From: Haloarcula marismortui ATCC 43049 | Lineage (GTDB): Archaea; Halobacteriota; Halobacteria; Halobacteriales; Haloarculaceae | Reading direction: 5' to 3' | Assembly (NCBI RefSeq): GCF_000011085.1 | Contig: NC_006396.1 | Location: 1,240,001-1,304,000, forward strand | DNA length: 64,000 nucleotides | Shown here: in pieces, positions 1 through 7,793 of the stretch | Numbering within the stretch: position 1 is the stretch's first letter | Layout: each line of letters begins with the position of its first letter | Made by a program: the position numbers and the translations under genes | Notes under the pieces: model-generated | The model's input: only the letters and a program-made list of their open reading frames with translations | Told to the model about the DNA's origin: nothing | Databases searched by the model: none

Positions 1-324
1 TCGACAGCAAGGGGATTCCGGTCCGACTGTAACGCCGTCTCCGGCTTGGGGTCGCAATAGTAAACACACGTACCTGTCTCTCTGTATGCCGCAGTTTTCC
101 CGACGCCTCAGATAGCATCGGTTTTCTCCGCGCCTCAAGGTTCCATGTCAGTTCTCACTGTTTGCGGGCATATCTTTTTTAGCTACTGGCAGGACCTGTC
201 CACAGGGTGGATTGTATCTGTCGAGCCAACTGACCGACCGACTGCGGGGGACCGTCCCCAGAAAACCGCGACACTGTGGCCTGGCATCGGGCAGGTTTTA
301 TTCGCCCACCACGGAGAATCAACA
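1..324. other. intergenic leader region with no convincing gene
   Basis: I see no convincing gene here. Reading frames open at the left edge close within about 110 bases, and none resembles a known C-terminus. An in-frame ATG at 145 would extend the next gene by 60 residues, but that extension is rich in Cys, Trp and His and does not look haloarchaeal. A TATA box at 296-302 instead marks the start of the next gene. Confidence 0.4.
296..302 (+). promoter_or_regulatory. TATA box of the zinc-ribbon gene
   Basis: The sequence TTTTATT is centred about 26 bases before the ATG at 325, the spacing expected for a leaderless archaeal mRNA. It decides the start at 325 against the upstream ATG at 145. 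Confidence 0.55.
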
Positions 325-1173
325 ATGAAATGGCGGTGTGAATGGTGTGGCAAACCCCACGAGGAGAACGACCCGCCGTGTGATAACTGCGGCCACGGTT
401 CTTTTGAGGAGGCCGTGACGCAGGTCAACGAAGAGGTCGTCGAGGGTGGGCCCAGATGGGTCTGTCTGGACTGCGGTCGCCAGCATCAGAAGAACTCTCC
501 GCCGTGCAAACGCTGTGGCGGGAGTAACTTCGAGCGACGAGTGGGGCCACCGGAAGACGACCCGCTCGATGACATACAGACCGGCTGGCTGGACGTACTC
601 GAGACGAAGTATGTGATCGGCTACGCCGCCGTAGCAGTGTTGCTCGGACTCATCGTACTCGCCGCTGTGGGCGGCATCACGCTGCCGGGCTTTGCCGCTG
701 AAACTCCCGCTGGTCCGCCGCCGATTGCGTCCCCTGCTGGAAGCGGCGACACGGTCAACTCGTTCTCGATTGCCGATGTCGAGGACACATACCTTGACGT
801 GTACAACGTCCGGCGGTCGGGCGTCGGCGGCGGGACCGTTTCGCGGAACGCGACCATCGACGACGCTGCAGCCTACTACAACAAGGGCCGTGTCGATGCG
901 AGATACGACAACGCAGAGCGGCCCACGCGGGAGGGTGTGTCCCGATTCGACCTCCCCTGTGAGCGCCCAGTCGTGGTCAGCTATGAGGTGGCCTACGACC
1001 GAACACCCCAGTCGCTCGACCAGTTCCAGAATGAGACGGCGCTGGCGACCGCACTCGTCGACAGCTACCTCGAGCGGGGCAACAGAATCCAGCGAGCGGA
1101 CACCGGACTGGTTGGCCTCGACATCCACGTTGGTCCGGACGAACGCGTGTTCGTCACGTACGTACTCTGTTAG
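325..1173 (+). CDS. double zinc-ribbon membrane protein, function unknown
   Basis: This 282-residue protein has two zinc ribbons near the N-terminus (CEWC at 5-8 with CDNC at 19-22; CLDC at 47-50 with CKRC at 61-64). An acidic linker and one membrane segment at about 96-120 follow. The remaining ~160 residues would lie outside the cell. The two ribbons look like an internal duplication (H-x(5)-PPC repeated). The outer part has a weak resemblance to CAP/SCP-type secreted domains, which I cannot confirm. The ribbons would be cytoplasmic, so a sensor or scaffold role is possible, but that is inference. It converges on rpoL with only two bases between the stop codons. The start is chosen from the TATA spacing. 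Confidence 0.7.
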   Translation: MKWRCEWCGKPHEENDPPCDNCGHGSFEEAVTQVNEEVVEGGPRWVCLDCGRQHQKNSPPCKRCGGSNFERRVGPPEDDPLDDIQTGWLDVLETKYVIGYAAVAVLLGLIVLAAVGGITLPGFAAETPAGPPPIASPAGSGDTVNSFSIADVEDTYLDVYNVRRSGVGGGTVSRNATIDDAAAYYNKGRVDARYDNAERPTREGVSRFDLPCERPVVVSYEVAYDRTPQSLDQFQNETALATALVDSYLERGNRIQRADTGLVGLDIHVGPDERVFVTYVLC

Positions 1174-1175
1174 AA

Positions 1176-1460
1176 TTACGCGGCGGCTTCGAACGCGTCC
1201 GTGAAGTTGTCTGCTTTTTCGATGACGGCGTCGGTTCCGTCTTCGAGGGCCTCCAGCGCGTCGACGCCCTCCTCGGTCTTGATGGTCAGGACCGGGTCCG
1301 TCTGGCCACCGGACTGTTCCGGGTTCACGTCGTAGGTCGCCGCCGTGACGCCCTCTGTCTCCAGTAGCGCTCCCTTGATCACGTTCATGAACGTGTGGTC
1401 CTCACCGGCGATTTCGATAGAGAGTTCCGTGTCGGATTTGTCGATAACGCGAAGGTCCAT
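1176..1460 (-). CDS. rpo11: DNA-directed RNA polymerase subunit Rpo11 (subunit L)
   Basis: This 94-residue protein is the archaeal Rpo11/L subunit, equivalent to eukaryotic Rpb11 and to the N-terminal domain of bacterial alpha. With Rpo3, Rpo10 and Rpo12 it nucleates assembly of the core polymerase. The family signature is the central segment [14 protein letters not shown], where the dimerisation helix follows the first strand. Haloarchaeal acidity and length fit. An in-frame GTG two codons upstream (1466) could also start translation; I prefer the ATG at 1460, which gives MDLRV, the usual family N-terminus. It is transcribed alone, convergent with the zinc-ribbon gene. Confidence 0.93.
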   Translation of the reverse strand: MDLRVIDKSDTELSIEIAGEDHTFMNVIKGALLETEGVTAATYDVNPEQSGGQTDPVLTIKTEEGVDALEALEDGTDAVIEKADNFTDAFEAAA

Positions 1461-1539
1461 ACCCACTGTTTGGTCACCTGCGACCCATCAACGCTTCGCT
1501 TCCTGTCCGCTGTGTCGGTGACGCCGTGACACCCGTGAA

Positions 1540-1851
1540 CTACACGAGCGCGTACACCATCAGGAAACCAAAGTAGATGAGCACGAGTGCGCCCAGTGCC
1601 TGGAGTCGGAACGTCGAAAGCGACTCTTCCTCCTCGTCGTGGGCTACCCGGAAGGCCTCGACCTCCTCGTCGTCGAGTTCATTGGGATGGGCTAGGCCGC
1701 GGTGGAGCGCGAGCCAGGACTCGCGGGCGAACGGCCGGCCGCAGTACGAACAGCTGTAGGCCGTGGCGTCGGCCGGGACATCGTAGGCTGCTTCGTCGTC
1801 AGTACTTGTCGCTGCCGTATCGGCCGCTGGCTGGGTTGCTGTGTCAGTCAT
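1540..1851 (-). CDS. C2H2 zinc-finger protein with C-terminal membrane anchor
   Basis: This 103-residue protein has an N-terminal acidic, Thr/Ala-rich stretch and then one C2H2-type finger at about 34-58 (C-x2-C, then HRGLAHP). The region before a single C-terminal membrane segment is charged. Its ATG overlaps the stop codon of the upstream membrane protein (ATGA at 1848-1851), so the two are translationally coupled. A much longer open frame upstream is only the shadow of that neighbour. The finger sits on a membrane-tethered protein next to cytochrome oxidase subunit III, so a role in oxidase assembly or metal delivery is conceivable. No direct evidence supports that. Confidence 0.8.
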   Translation of the reverse strand: MTDTATQPAADTAATSTDDEAAYDVPADATAYSCSYCGRPFARESWLALHRGLAHPNELDDEEVEAFRVAHDEEEESLSTFRLQALGALVLIYFGFLMVYALV

Positions 1852-3227
1852 AGATGTGGGAGTGCCACCTCCGGCTGGGAGACGACCCAGAGGCTTGTCA
1901 TCGTGTAGAACACCATGACCGCGATGAAGGGATACTGCGACCGAATCGCCTGCAGTCGCGCGGGAAAGAGGTCGTACGCGGCGGCGTGGGCCACCCAGAT
2001 AGCGACCAAGTGACCGACGATGACCGATGCGAGCGCAACCGCGCCGAACCACGCCGGCAGGTCGATGGTCGGCACTACTGCCGGGTCCGCAAACGGCGAC
2101 GTGAGCGCGACGGCCAGCGATGGGGCGAGCACGAGGAAGTACCCGAGGTAGTGCGCGAAGTGGTAGCCAACGGCGATAGCGACGAGCGGCGGCGCGAACC
2201 GCTGTGCGAGAACCGCTGGGGCCAGATACGTATCCGACATATCGCGGGAAAGCCGGACCGCGAGCCGATACACGCCGAGGAAGCCGGCGAAGCCGAGCCC
2301 GAGCGCGACTGGATACAGGAGGTGCGGCGGGACGCCGGCGTCGACGATCGGCGTCGTCAGGTCGCGCCAGGCCGGCGTCGTGACCAACCCGTCGTAGGTC
2401 GTGACCCACAACAGGGCGACCACGAAGGCGACTTCGTCCGGGCCGTCGACCAGCCGCGGCGTCGAGAGGTCCATGCCGGGAAGCCGAAGTCGAAGGCCGT
2501 CCTCGTCGCGGCCGATAGGCGCAAAGCGACCGTAGTAGCGGAACACCCGCTCCACCGGGTCAGCGTGGGCGAACCAGTCGTCGGATCCGAACACGAGTGC
2601 GCCCGCAATTGTCAGCACGGTGTATCCGGCGACAACCGACGCAAGCAGTCGCGGCTGGTCGGCGAGCGGGCTGACGACCTCGACCCATACCAGCACGAGC
2701 AACCCACCGACGGCAGGCCACGACCCGACGCGGGCCGGGTAACTGCGGTTGAGCGACGGGAGGAGTTTGGCGAGCGTCTTGAATGGATTGAGCGTCGCCC
2801 AGCTGTTGCCCACGAGGTACGTCGTCATCGCGAGCCCGGCCCACCAGCCGACCCAGACGAGCAGTATTGCGAGATTCGTCCGGGCGTTCGTCGGTCCGAA
2901 GAAGCCCACGACGAACACCGCGGCGAGTCCGCCGAGCCCAACGAGTTGCCCAGCGAGCCGTAGGATGCCTTCGAAACCACCCGACAGCGGACGGCCCCAG
3001 TTGTGGATGCGCTCCACGAACGTCCGGTCGGTGACGAACGACGCCAGCAAGAACGACGCGCCGACAGCCGCACCACCGGTACTCAGGAAGAGCCACGTCG
3101 GTATCGTCAGCGACTCGCGGCCGCCGCCGGCGAGACTGCCGCCGTGTGCGCTTGCCGTCCCCGTCGCGGCCAGCCAGCCCAGTCCACACACCACCAGCGC
3201 GACCGTACGACGCCTCCCAGATGTCAT
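1848..3227 (-). CDS. polytopic membrane protein, similar to so-called fenitrothion hydrolase family
   Basis: This 459-residue protein has a signal-like first segment ending near AHGG, followed by about ten hydrophobic segments. The mature N-terminus (AHGG, then a segment with IPTWLF) recalls a bacterial membrane family annotated as fenitrothion hydrolase; this is from memory and the enzymatic name should not be taken literally. A catalytic motif is not visible. The start is set at the ATG giving MTSGRRR followed by a signal-like segment. The 145 residues further upstream in frame are unlikely to be translated. It forms a two-gene operon with the zinc-finger protein and is divergent from coxC, so a link to the terminal oxidase is possible. 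Confidence 0.7.
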   Translation of the reverse strand: MTSGRRRTVALVVCGLGWLAATGTASAHGGSLAGGGRESLTIPTWLFLSTGGAAVGASFLLASFVTDRTFVERIHNWGRPLSGGFEGILRLAGQLVGLGGLAAVFVVGFFGPTNARTNLAILLVWVGWWAGLAMTTYLVGNSWATLNPFKTLAKLLPSLNRSYPARVGSWPAVGGLLVLVWVEVVSPLADQPRLLASVVAGYTVLTIAGALVFGSDDWFAHADPVERVFRYYGRFAPIGRDEDGLRLRLPGMDLSTPRLVDGPDEVAFVVALLWVTTYDGLVTTPAWRDLTTPIVDAGVPPHLLYPVALGLGFAGFLGVYRLAVRLSRDMSDTYLAPAVLAQRFAPPLVAIAVGYHFAHYLGYFLVLAPSLAVALTSPFADPAVVPTIDLPAWFGAVALASVIVGHLVAIWVAHAAAYDLFPARLQAIRSQYPFIAVMVFYTMTSLWVVSQPEVALPHL

Positions 3228-3328
3228 CGTCGGCAGTTGGGCCTTCGCCCTCGTGTAGCTTCCGGGATGTGGGCGAGCCACTCCTCGCCTGGGCTGGAGG
3301 CGGAACGCACCGCAGGGAATTGGATGGG

Positions 3329-3337
3329 CTTTTAGTA
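3329..3337 (+). promoter_or_regulatory. TATA box of coxC
   Basis: CTTTTAGTA is centred about 27 bases before the ATG at 3360, so the mRNA is probably leaderless. Its reverse complement is also AT-rich and may serve the divergent membrane-protein operon, though the distance to that start is about 100 bases. Confidence 0.5.
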
Positions 3338-3359
3338 TTCCGTTCGCAAGGGCCCTAGT

Positions 3360-4223
3360 ATGAGTGTCTCCGATGAACACGCGGACGACGGGCACGGGGA
3401 GCATCACCTCCCGGCGACGGAGGACTGGCCCCACGGGTTCGGTGAGGCCAGCTGGTGGCCCTTTGTGACGGCAATCGGTGGTTCGGGCATCTACGTTAGC
3501 GCAGCTCTGCTTGTGCTCTCGATGGGCGAAAACGCACTTGTCAGCCAGACGGTCGGGGCGGGAGCGATGGCCGGGAGTGTCGGCCTCTTCCTCGTCGGCA
3601 TCTACGGCTGGCTGTACCACGCCTTCGTCTCGGACTTCTGGGAGCGCGGGACGGACTACCACTCGGACAAGACGCTGAAGTTCGCGATGCTGTTGTTCCT
3701 TGGGAGCGAAATCGCCACCTTCGGCGCTGGCTTCGTCTACTACTTCATCGTTCGTGGCGGCGAGGTCTGGACACAGGCGGCCGTTCCTGAGGTGTTCGGC
3801 TCACTCGTGATCGTCAATACGCTGCTTCTGATCGCCAGCTCGGTGACGCTGCACTACAGTCACATCGCGCTCCGGAGCGGGAACCGGAGCCGGTTCCTGA
3901 AGCTGCTGGGCGCGACGCTGCTACTGGGAATCGTCTTCATCGGCGGCCAGGTGTACGAGTACTACGAATTCATCGTTCACAAGGGCTTCAGCATCGGCGG
4001 TGGCATCTACGGGTCCGCATTCTACGGGCTGACGGGCCTCCACGGCCTCCACGTCACGATGGGTGCTGTCCTTCTGGGTATCGTCTTTATTCGCGGGTAC
4101 TACGGTCAGTACTCGGCTGAACGGCACACCTCCGTCTCGACGGCATCGATGTACTGGCACTTCGTCGACATCGTCTGGATCTTCCTCGTCGTCGTGCTCT
4201 ATATGGGCGCGAACCTGGTGTAG
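3360..4223 (+). CDS. coxC: cytochrome c oxidase (heme-copper oxidase) subunit III
   Basis: This 287-residue subunit III of a haem-copper terminal oxidase has seven predicted membrane segments. It has the conserved Glu of the second half in the stretch GSEIATFGAGF and the family's closing motif with WHFVDIVWIF near the C-terminus. Subunit III has no redox centres; it stabilises subunit I and helps sustain proton uptake. The N-terminal ~25 residues are acidic and His-rich before the first helix. Subunits I and II are not in this window, so the gene is detached from the rest of its oxidase here. Upstream and divergent is an operon of membrane proteins of unknown role. Confidence 0.93.
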   Translation: MSVSDEHADDGHGEHHLPATEDWPHGFGEASWWPFVTAIGGSGIYVSAALLVLSMGENALVSQTVGAGAMAGSVGLFLVGIYGWLYHAFVSDFWERGTDYHSDKTLKFAMLLFLGSEIATFGAGFVYYFIVRGGEVWTQAAVPEVFGSLVIVNTLLLIASSVTLHYSHIALRSGNRSRFLKLLGATLLLGIVFIGGQVYEYYEFIVHKGFSIGGGIYGSAFYGLTGLHGLHVTMGAVLLGIVFIRGYYGQYSAERHTSVSTASMYWHFVDIVWIFLVVVLYMGANLV

Positions 4224-4234
4224 GTCGCCGACGA

Positions 4235-4243
4235 GCTTTAGAC
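4235..4243 (+). promoter_or_regulatory. TATA box of the 4266 gene
   Basis: GCTTTAGAC is centred 27 bases before the ATG at 4266, which indicates a leaderless transcript. Confidence 0.5.
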
Positions 4244-4265
4244 GGCCGCCACTCGTTTCACACGC

Positions 4266-4508
4266 ATGGACCGGCTAGATGTCAGCGGGAGCTTCGACGT
4301 ACACGAGTACCGACACGGGCTCAAGCTGCTGAAAGACGACCGCGGGACGATGACGCTGTCGAACCGGAAGGGGTTCGCCTGTCCGGCCTGTGGCAACGAG
4401 TTCGAGACGCTCTTTATCAGCGAAAAGCGGACGAACACCTTTGGAGACCCCGGGTCGCCCTTCTGTCTGGTTCGGACTGACGACCAGCTACTGGTCCTGA
4501 CACATTGA
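4266..4508 (+). CDS. small CPxC-containing haloarchaeal protein
   Basis: This 80-residue protein has one clear cysteine pair (CPAC at about 39-42, in FACPACGNEFETLF) and a third Cys near the end. It resembles a small haloarchaeal family I remember as flagella cluster protein (DUF7385-type); its function is not established. Only half of a zinc ribbon is evident, so zinc may be bound by a dimer or be absent. It is a single gene with its own TATA box and follows coxC by 42 bases. Confidence 0.75.
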   Translation: MDRLDVSGSFDVHEYRHGLKLLKDDRGTMTLSNRKGFACPACGNEFETLFISEKRTNTFGDPGSPFCLVRTDDQLLVLTH

Positions 4509-4531
4509 GCCGTGTCGACCCCGGTAACAAG

Positions 4532-4538
4532 GCTTATG
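4532..4538 (+). promoter_or_regulatory. TATA box of the lipoprotein gene
   Basis: GCTTATG is centred 28 bases before the ATG at 4563, suggesting a leaderless mRNA. Confidence 0.45.
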
Positions 4539-4562
4539 CCAGCCCATCCGATTCGGTGAGGT

Positions 4563-5198
4563 ATGCATCGGATTGTCCCTGCGATTGGTCTTGCTGCTCT
4601 CGTCGTTCTCTCCGGGTGTGTGACAGCGACGGTTGACTCAACAGTGGCCGCGGACGGCACTGTTTCGGAGTACGACCTGACCCTCGAAATGTCCCCATCT
4701 GTGTACGACGGCCTGCAGAGCCAGGCCCAGCAGGAGGGCTATGACTCGGTCGAAGGCTACCTTCTGGCCGACGTGAACACCAGTCGGATGTCGAACTACA
4801 CGTACGACCAAGAACTGGAGGGTGAGAACGTCACACTCTCGATGACATTCACGGACTGGAACCCCGGCCCGGAAAGCGACGTGTCGGTCAACGCTAGCGG
4901 GGGCAACGTCACGTACGAAGACCGGACGTTCGTCACTGCGAACGAAGATACTGATGTGGCCTTCGGCAACGGTGTCGCGGTCGAGTATCAGCTGACAATG
5001 CCCGCTGACATCTCGTCCTCGAACGCTGATATCGTTCAGAACGAGACCGCTGTCTGGGAATACGCGGCTGACGAACCGGTCGACGAACCGATCCGCGCGA
5101 CCAGCCCCGCGCCGTCGTCGGCCTTCGGCCCCGGAATGGGGATTCCTGTCGCCGTTGTGGCGCTGCTCGGGGCCGCACTGCTGGCCAGTCGAGACTGA
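4563..5198 (+). CDS. surface lipoprotein with C-terminal membrane anchor
   Basis: This 211-residue exported protein begins with a signal peptide ending in a lipobox (VVLSGC, Cys at 19). A Thr/Asn-rich exterior domain with several N-glycosylation sequons follows. It closes with a Pro/Ser linker, the short motif FGPGMG, one hydrophobic segment and a basic/acidic tail (SRD). The last part has the architecture of archaeosortase-processed tails, but the motif is GPGMG, not PGF. It could therefore be a variant sorting signal or simply a transmembrane anchor. Carrying both a lipid-attachment Cys and a C-terminal anchor is unusual. Function unknown. Confidence 0.75.
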   Translation: MHRIVPAIGLAALVVLSGCVTATVDSTVAADGTVSEYDLTLEMSPSVYDGLQSQAQQEGYDSVEGYLLADVNTSRMSNYTYDQELEGENVTLSMTFTDWNPGPESDVSVNASGGNVTYEDRTFVTANEDTDVAFGNGVAVEYQLTMPADISSSNADIVQNETAVWEYAADEPVDEPIRATSPAPSSAFGPGMGIPVAVVALLGAALLASRD

Positions 5199-5312
5199 GT
5201 AGCTGAGAGCGTCCCGCACGCATTGTTTTTCCCCCCAGCGTCGACAGACTCTGGCCGGGTGGCTAATACAGTTCTAAATGTTGCAACGAGCGATACCGCT
5301 AATATATCCGAT

Positions 5313-5322
5313 ATTTTATAAT
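5313..5322 (+). promoter_or_regulatory. TATA box of the alcohol dehydrogenase gene
   Basis: An AT-rich stretch with ATTTTATAAT lies about 37 bases before the ATG at 5355, so a leader of about ten bases is expected. The 5270-5330 region is distinctly AT-rich compared with its surroundings and may hold further regulator sites. Confidence 0.5.
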
Positions 5323-5354
5323 GCGGGTTTATTGTCGTTTCGTCCGGATACAGG

Positions 5355-6398
5355 ATGATGCGCGCAGCCAGACTCCACGAGTACACGCACGACATGTCGG
5401 ACGGGCTCTCGATAGACGACGTAGATGCGCCACAGGTCGCATCCGGAGATGATGTCATCGTCGAAGTCGAGGGGGCCGGCTGGTGCCAGACTGACAACCA
5501 CATCATCGAGGGAATGTGGGAGCAGTACGTCCCGCAGGACCTCCCGATGACACTGGGCCACGAGAACGCCGGGACAGTCATCGAAACGGGCGACGACGTT
5601 GACATCGTCTCTGCGGGCGACCAGGTCATCTGTCACCCGGTCCAGACCTGTGGCACCTGCCGACCGTGCCGGCAAGGGGAGACGATGTACTGCGAGAACG
5701 ACGCGTTCAACGGCCTGACGACGGACGGCGGCTTCGCCGACCAGTTACTGACCGGCGACCGGTCGGTCATTCCCCTGCCCGAGGGCGTCGACCCGGCCGA
5801 CATCGCCCCGCACGCCGACGCCGGCATCACGGCCTACCACGCGGCGAAGAAGGCTGTCAACGGGCTCAACCCGGGCGACACCGCTGTCGTTATCGGCATC
5901 GGCGGCCTCGGCCACATCGGCCTCCAGTGTCTCGACGCGATGTGTGCCGCTGACCTCGTCGCTGTCGACATCAAGCAGTCCGCCCGCGACCTCGCCGACG
6001 ACCTCGGCGCACACTACACCATCGACCCCGAAAGCGAAGACGTCGCCAGCGAGGTCGAAGCCATCAGCGACGGCGTCGGTGCCGCACAGGTGCTTGACTT
6101 CGTCGGGGCCGACGAGACGACGGCGCTCGCGCCAGACATCTGTGCCGCCGGCGGCGACCACCACATCATCGGCTACGGCGGGCACATCCACGAACCTGCT
6201 CAGGCGCTCGTCAACGGCGAGTTCGCCTATCAGGGTAACATCGTCGGTCAGTACACCGAACTGCAGGAACTGGTTGCGCTCGTCGACCGCGGCGCGGTCG
6301 ACCTGCACACGACCCAGTACGACCTCGGCGACGTGAACACCGTCGCACAGATGCTGGAAGACCGGGAGATTGACGGCCGAGCAGTCATCACACCCTGA
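5355..6398 (+). CDS. zinc-dependent NAD(P) alcohol dehydrogenase
   Basis: This 347-residue medium-chain dehydrogenase oxidises alcohols to aldehydes or ketones (or the reverse) with NAD or NADP. The catalytic zinc ligands are in WCQTD and GHENAG near the N-terminus. The structural zinc is held by the four cysteines of CGTCRPCRQGETMYC at about 98-112. A Rossmann motif GIGGLGHIG lies near residue 180. An Asp after the second strand (VAVDIK) favours NAD, which is a weak indicator. The gene stands alone behind a strong TATA box. Two adjacent ATG codons occur and the first is used here. The substrate cannot be told from sequence. Confidence 0.9.
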   Translation: MMRAARLHEYTHDMSDGLSIDDVDAPQVASGDDVIVEVEGAGWCQTDNHIIEGMWEQYVPQDLPMTLGHENAGTVIETGDDVDIVSAGDQVICHPVQTCGTCRPCRQGETMYCENDAFNGLTTDGGFADQLLTGDRSVIPLPEGVDPADIAPHADAGITAYHAAKKAVNGLNPGDTAVVIGIGGLGHIGLQCLDAMCAADLVAVDIKQSARDLADDLGAHYTIDPESEDVASEVEAISDGVGAAQVLDFVGADETTALAPDICAAGGDHHIIGYGGHIHEPAQALVNGEFAYQGNIVGQYTELQELVALVDRGAVDLHTTQYDLGDVNTVAQMLEDREIDGRAVITP

Positions 6399-6469
6399 AG
6401 CGTCTGTTCGCTTCTTGAACTGCCTGCGTTGGGGTGCCGTATCGCCGAACAGGGCACCCACCTTTCGGC

Positions 6470-6775
6470 TTACCGACCGTCCGCGCGGGTCTGCTCCGTT
6501 TCGTCTGCCAGATCATGATAGCGTCTGAGAAACACGTCTCGGCGCACAGTCCCAGCACCGGCCGCTTCAAGCCGGTCTTCCAGCCCGGTTCGGCCGAAGT
6601 GGCAGTACTCCCGGTAGCAGGGCTTACACAGGTACTCGAAGGATTTGTCGTCGCGGTTCCAGCGGTCGCCGTACTTGTCGTATTCGCGGGCATTCGACCG
6701 AGCAACCGTGTCACCGCAGGCGATGCAGCAGACCTCTTCATCGGTGTCGCGGTGCCAGGCGTTTCTGAAATCCAT
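6470..6775 (-). CDS. small zinc-finger protein (DUF7562-like)
   Basis: This 101-residue protein has two cysteine pairs (CCIACGD near 15 and CKPC near 47) that can form one zinc ribbon, followed by a charged helical tail. It matches a conserved haloarchaeal family I remember as DUF7562. The start is taken at the ATG giving MDFRNAWHRD. A longer in-frame reading begins 20 codons upstream but adds a basic, hydrophobic stretch untypical of the family. It converges with the alcohol dehydrogenase gene. Function unknown. Confidence 0.75.
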   Translation of the reverse strand: MDFRNAWHRDTDEEVCCIACGDTVARSNAREYDKYGDRWNRDDKSFEYLCKPCYREYCHFGRTGLEDRLEAAGAGTVRRDVFLRRYHDLADETEQTRADGR

Positions 6776-6939
6776 TAGAACCACACTCCCTCTGACTGCC
6801 CACACGTATGTCCGTCGTGGCGCTCTCGTGAGCACACCGCAGTACCCGCCGGTAGTCCGTACTGTGTGACCATCGTTTACAACCGGATGTTCTGTCCAGC
6901 GCCCTGTTGCCGTATTGCATCACTGACGAGGGTCGTTTT

Positions 6940-6948
6940 TATATGGCT
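6940..6948 (+). promoter_or_regulatory. TATA-like promoter of the candidate structured RNA
   Basis: A T-rich box followed by TATATGG lies about 25-30 bases before position 6970. No open reading frame follows it, which suggests transcription of a non-coding RNA. Confidence 0.4.
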
Positions 6949-6964
6949 CGTGCGACATCGCTAT

Positions 6965-7109
6965 GCCAGCGACGCAGGACCGACGGCTGCTGACAGGCTG
7001 TCATGGGTATGAAAACTACTTGTCAAGGCGGCACTGGAAACGGGAAGCCGGTGGAAGATTGTGAACCACGGTCGGAGCAAAGCTCCTCTCTGGTTCAAAT
7101 CCCACAGTA
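6965..7109 (+). ncRNA. candidate two-hairpin H/ACA-like guide RNA
   Basis: No gene lies between 6776 and 7141, but this stretch folds well. Hairpin 1 pairs 6986-6995 with 7021-7032 (GCTGC/GCGGC and TGACA/TGTCA, with a two-base bulge). Hairpin 2 pairs GATT 7057-7060 with AATC 7098-7101, GAACCA 7063-7068 with TGGTTC 7091-7096, and GGAGC 7074-7078 with GCTCC 7082-7086 around an AAA loop. An internal loop lies between the last two stems. ACA at 7104-7106 follows the second stem by two bases, as in H/ACA RNAs. The left loop strand ACGGTC could pair with GACCGU in the peptidyl-transferase region of 23S rRNA; that target sequence is from memory. The right strand does not match, and no clear kink-turn is seen. 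Confidence 0.4.
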
Positions 7110-7141
7110 GCTTTCGCTCGTCACGTTAGTTCCTCGCAAAA

Positions 7142-7215
7142 AGCCGGTGGAGGGATTTGAACCCTCGGCCTAATCCTTACGAAGGATTCGCTCTGCCAGT
7201 CTGAGCTACACCGGC
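7142..7215 (-). tRNA. tRNA-Thr (anticodon CGT)
   Basis: Read on the minus strand, the acceptor GCCGGTG pairs with CACCGGC. The anticodon stem AATCC/GGATT encloses the loop TTCGTAA with anticodon CGT, and the T-arm loop is TTCAAAT. The discriminator base is T, as usual for archaeal tRNA-Thr. CCA is not encoded. No intron is present. Confidence 0.95.
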
Positions 7216-7293
7216 GCGTCGCTCGCGTACATCAGTTGTTGGACGCATAACCGCAATAAGGATTGCGAATTGGGGCTACCGAGAGGAACGTTC

Positions 7294-7707
7294 TCACTCC
7301 TCTCGGGACCCGACGACGGTGACCGGGTCGTCCGCCTCAAGCAGGACCTGCTGGGACACGCTCCCGAACACGGCCTTGCCGGTCGGCGACCGCTTTCGCG
7401 ACCCCATGACGATCTGGTCGGCGTCGAACTCGTCGGCCAGCTCGACGATGCCGTCGGCCGGCGGCTGCTGACCCTCGGCCAGTTGGACATCGACGTTGTG
7501 GTCCTTGAGGTAGTCACGCACGAGTCTGACTGTCGAGATCCGCTCGACGTTGCGTATCTCCTCGGGCGCTTCTGCCTCCTCCTTGGTCAATGCGTGTGTG
7601 ATCACGGCCTCGATTTCGGTCTCAGCAGACGGTAGCTCCGCGACGAAGGCGGCCTGGCCGCGAGCGCGGTCCTCATCGGCGTCGACGGGAACAAGTATTG
7701 TGTACAT
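7294..7707 (-). CDS. UspA-family universal stress protein
   Basis: This 137-residue single-domain UspA protein has the fold's N-terminal strand ILVPVD. The nucleotide-binding pattern near the end (IVMGSRKRSPTGKAVFGSVSQ, with G-x2-G-x9-G-S/T spacing) indicates an ATP-binding member. Such proteins usually act as cytoplasmic dimers in stress responses, and no partner is suggested by the neighbourhood. A ribosome-binding site GGAGG lies just before the ATG on the minus strand, and a TATA-like GCTTAAC about 45 bases upstream, so this gene has a short leader. It is followed by tRNA-Thr on the same strand. Confidence 0.88.
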   Translation of the reverse strand: MYTILVPVDADEDRARGQAAFVAELPSAETEIEAVITHALTKEEAEAPEEIRNVERISTVRLVRDYLKDHNVDVQLAEGQQPPADGIVELADEFDADQIVMGSRKRSPTGKAVFGSVSQQVLLEADDPVTVVGSREE

Positions 7708-7793
7708 ATTTTACCCTCCTAGATACAAGCGTCCGACTTCCTCGTCGTTAAGCAATTCGGTCCCCGTACCGGTGATGATAATAACTGTTCGTT

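Noticed and set aside
145-324. In-frame N-terminal extension of the first gene
   Set aside because: Composition is untypical and a TATA box lies 26 bases before the ATG at 325.
7088-7106. T-arm-like sequence GGTTCAAATCCCAC suggesting a tRNA on the plus strand
   Set aside because: The flanking bases do not form a T-stem (only two G-C pairs) and no acceptor or anticodon arm fits. It is better explained as the 3' side of hairpin 2.
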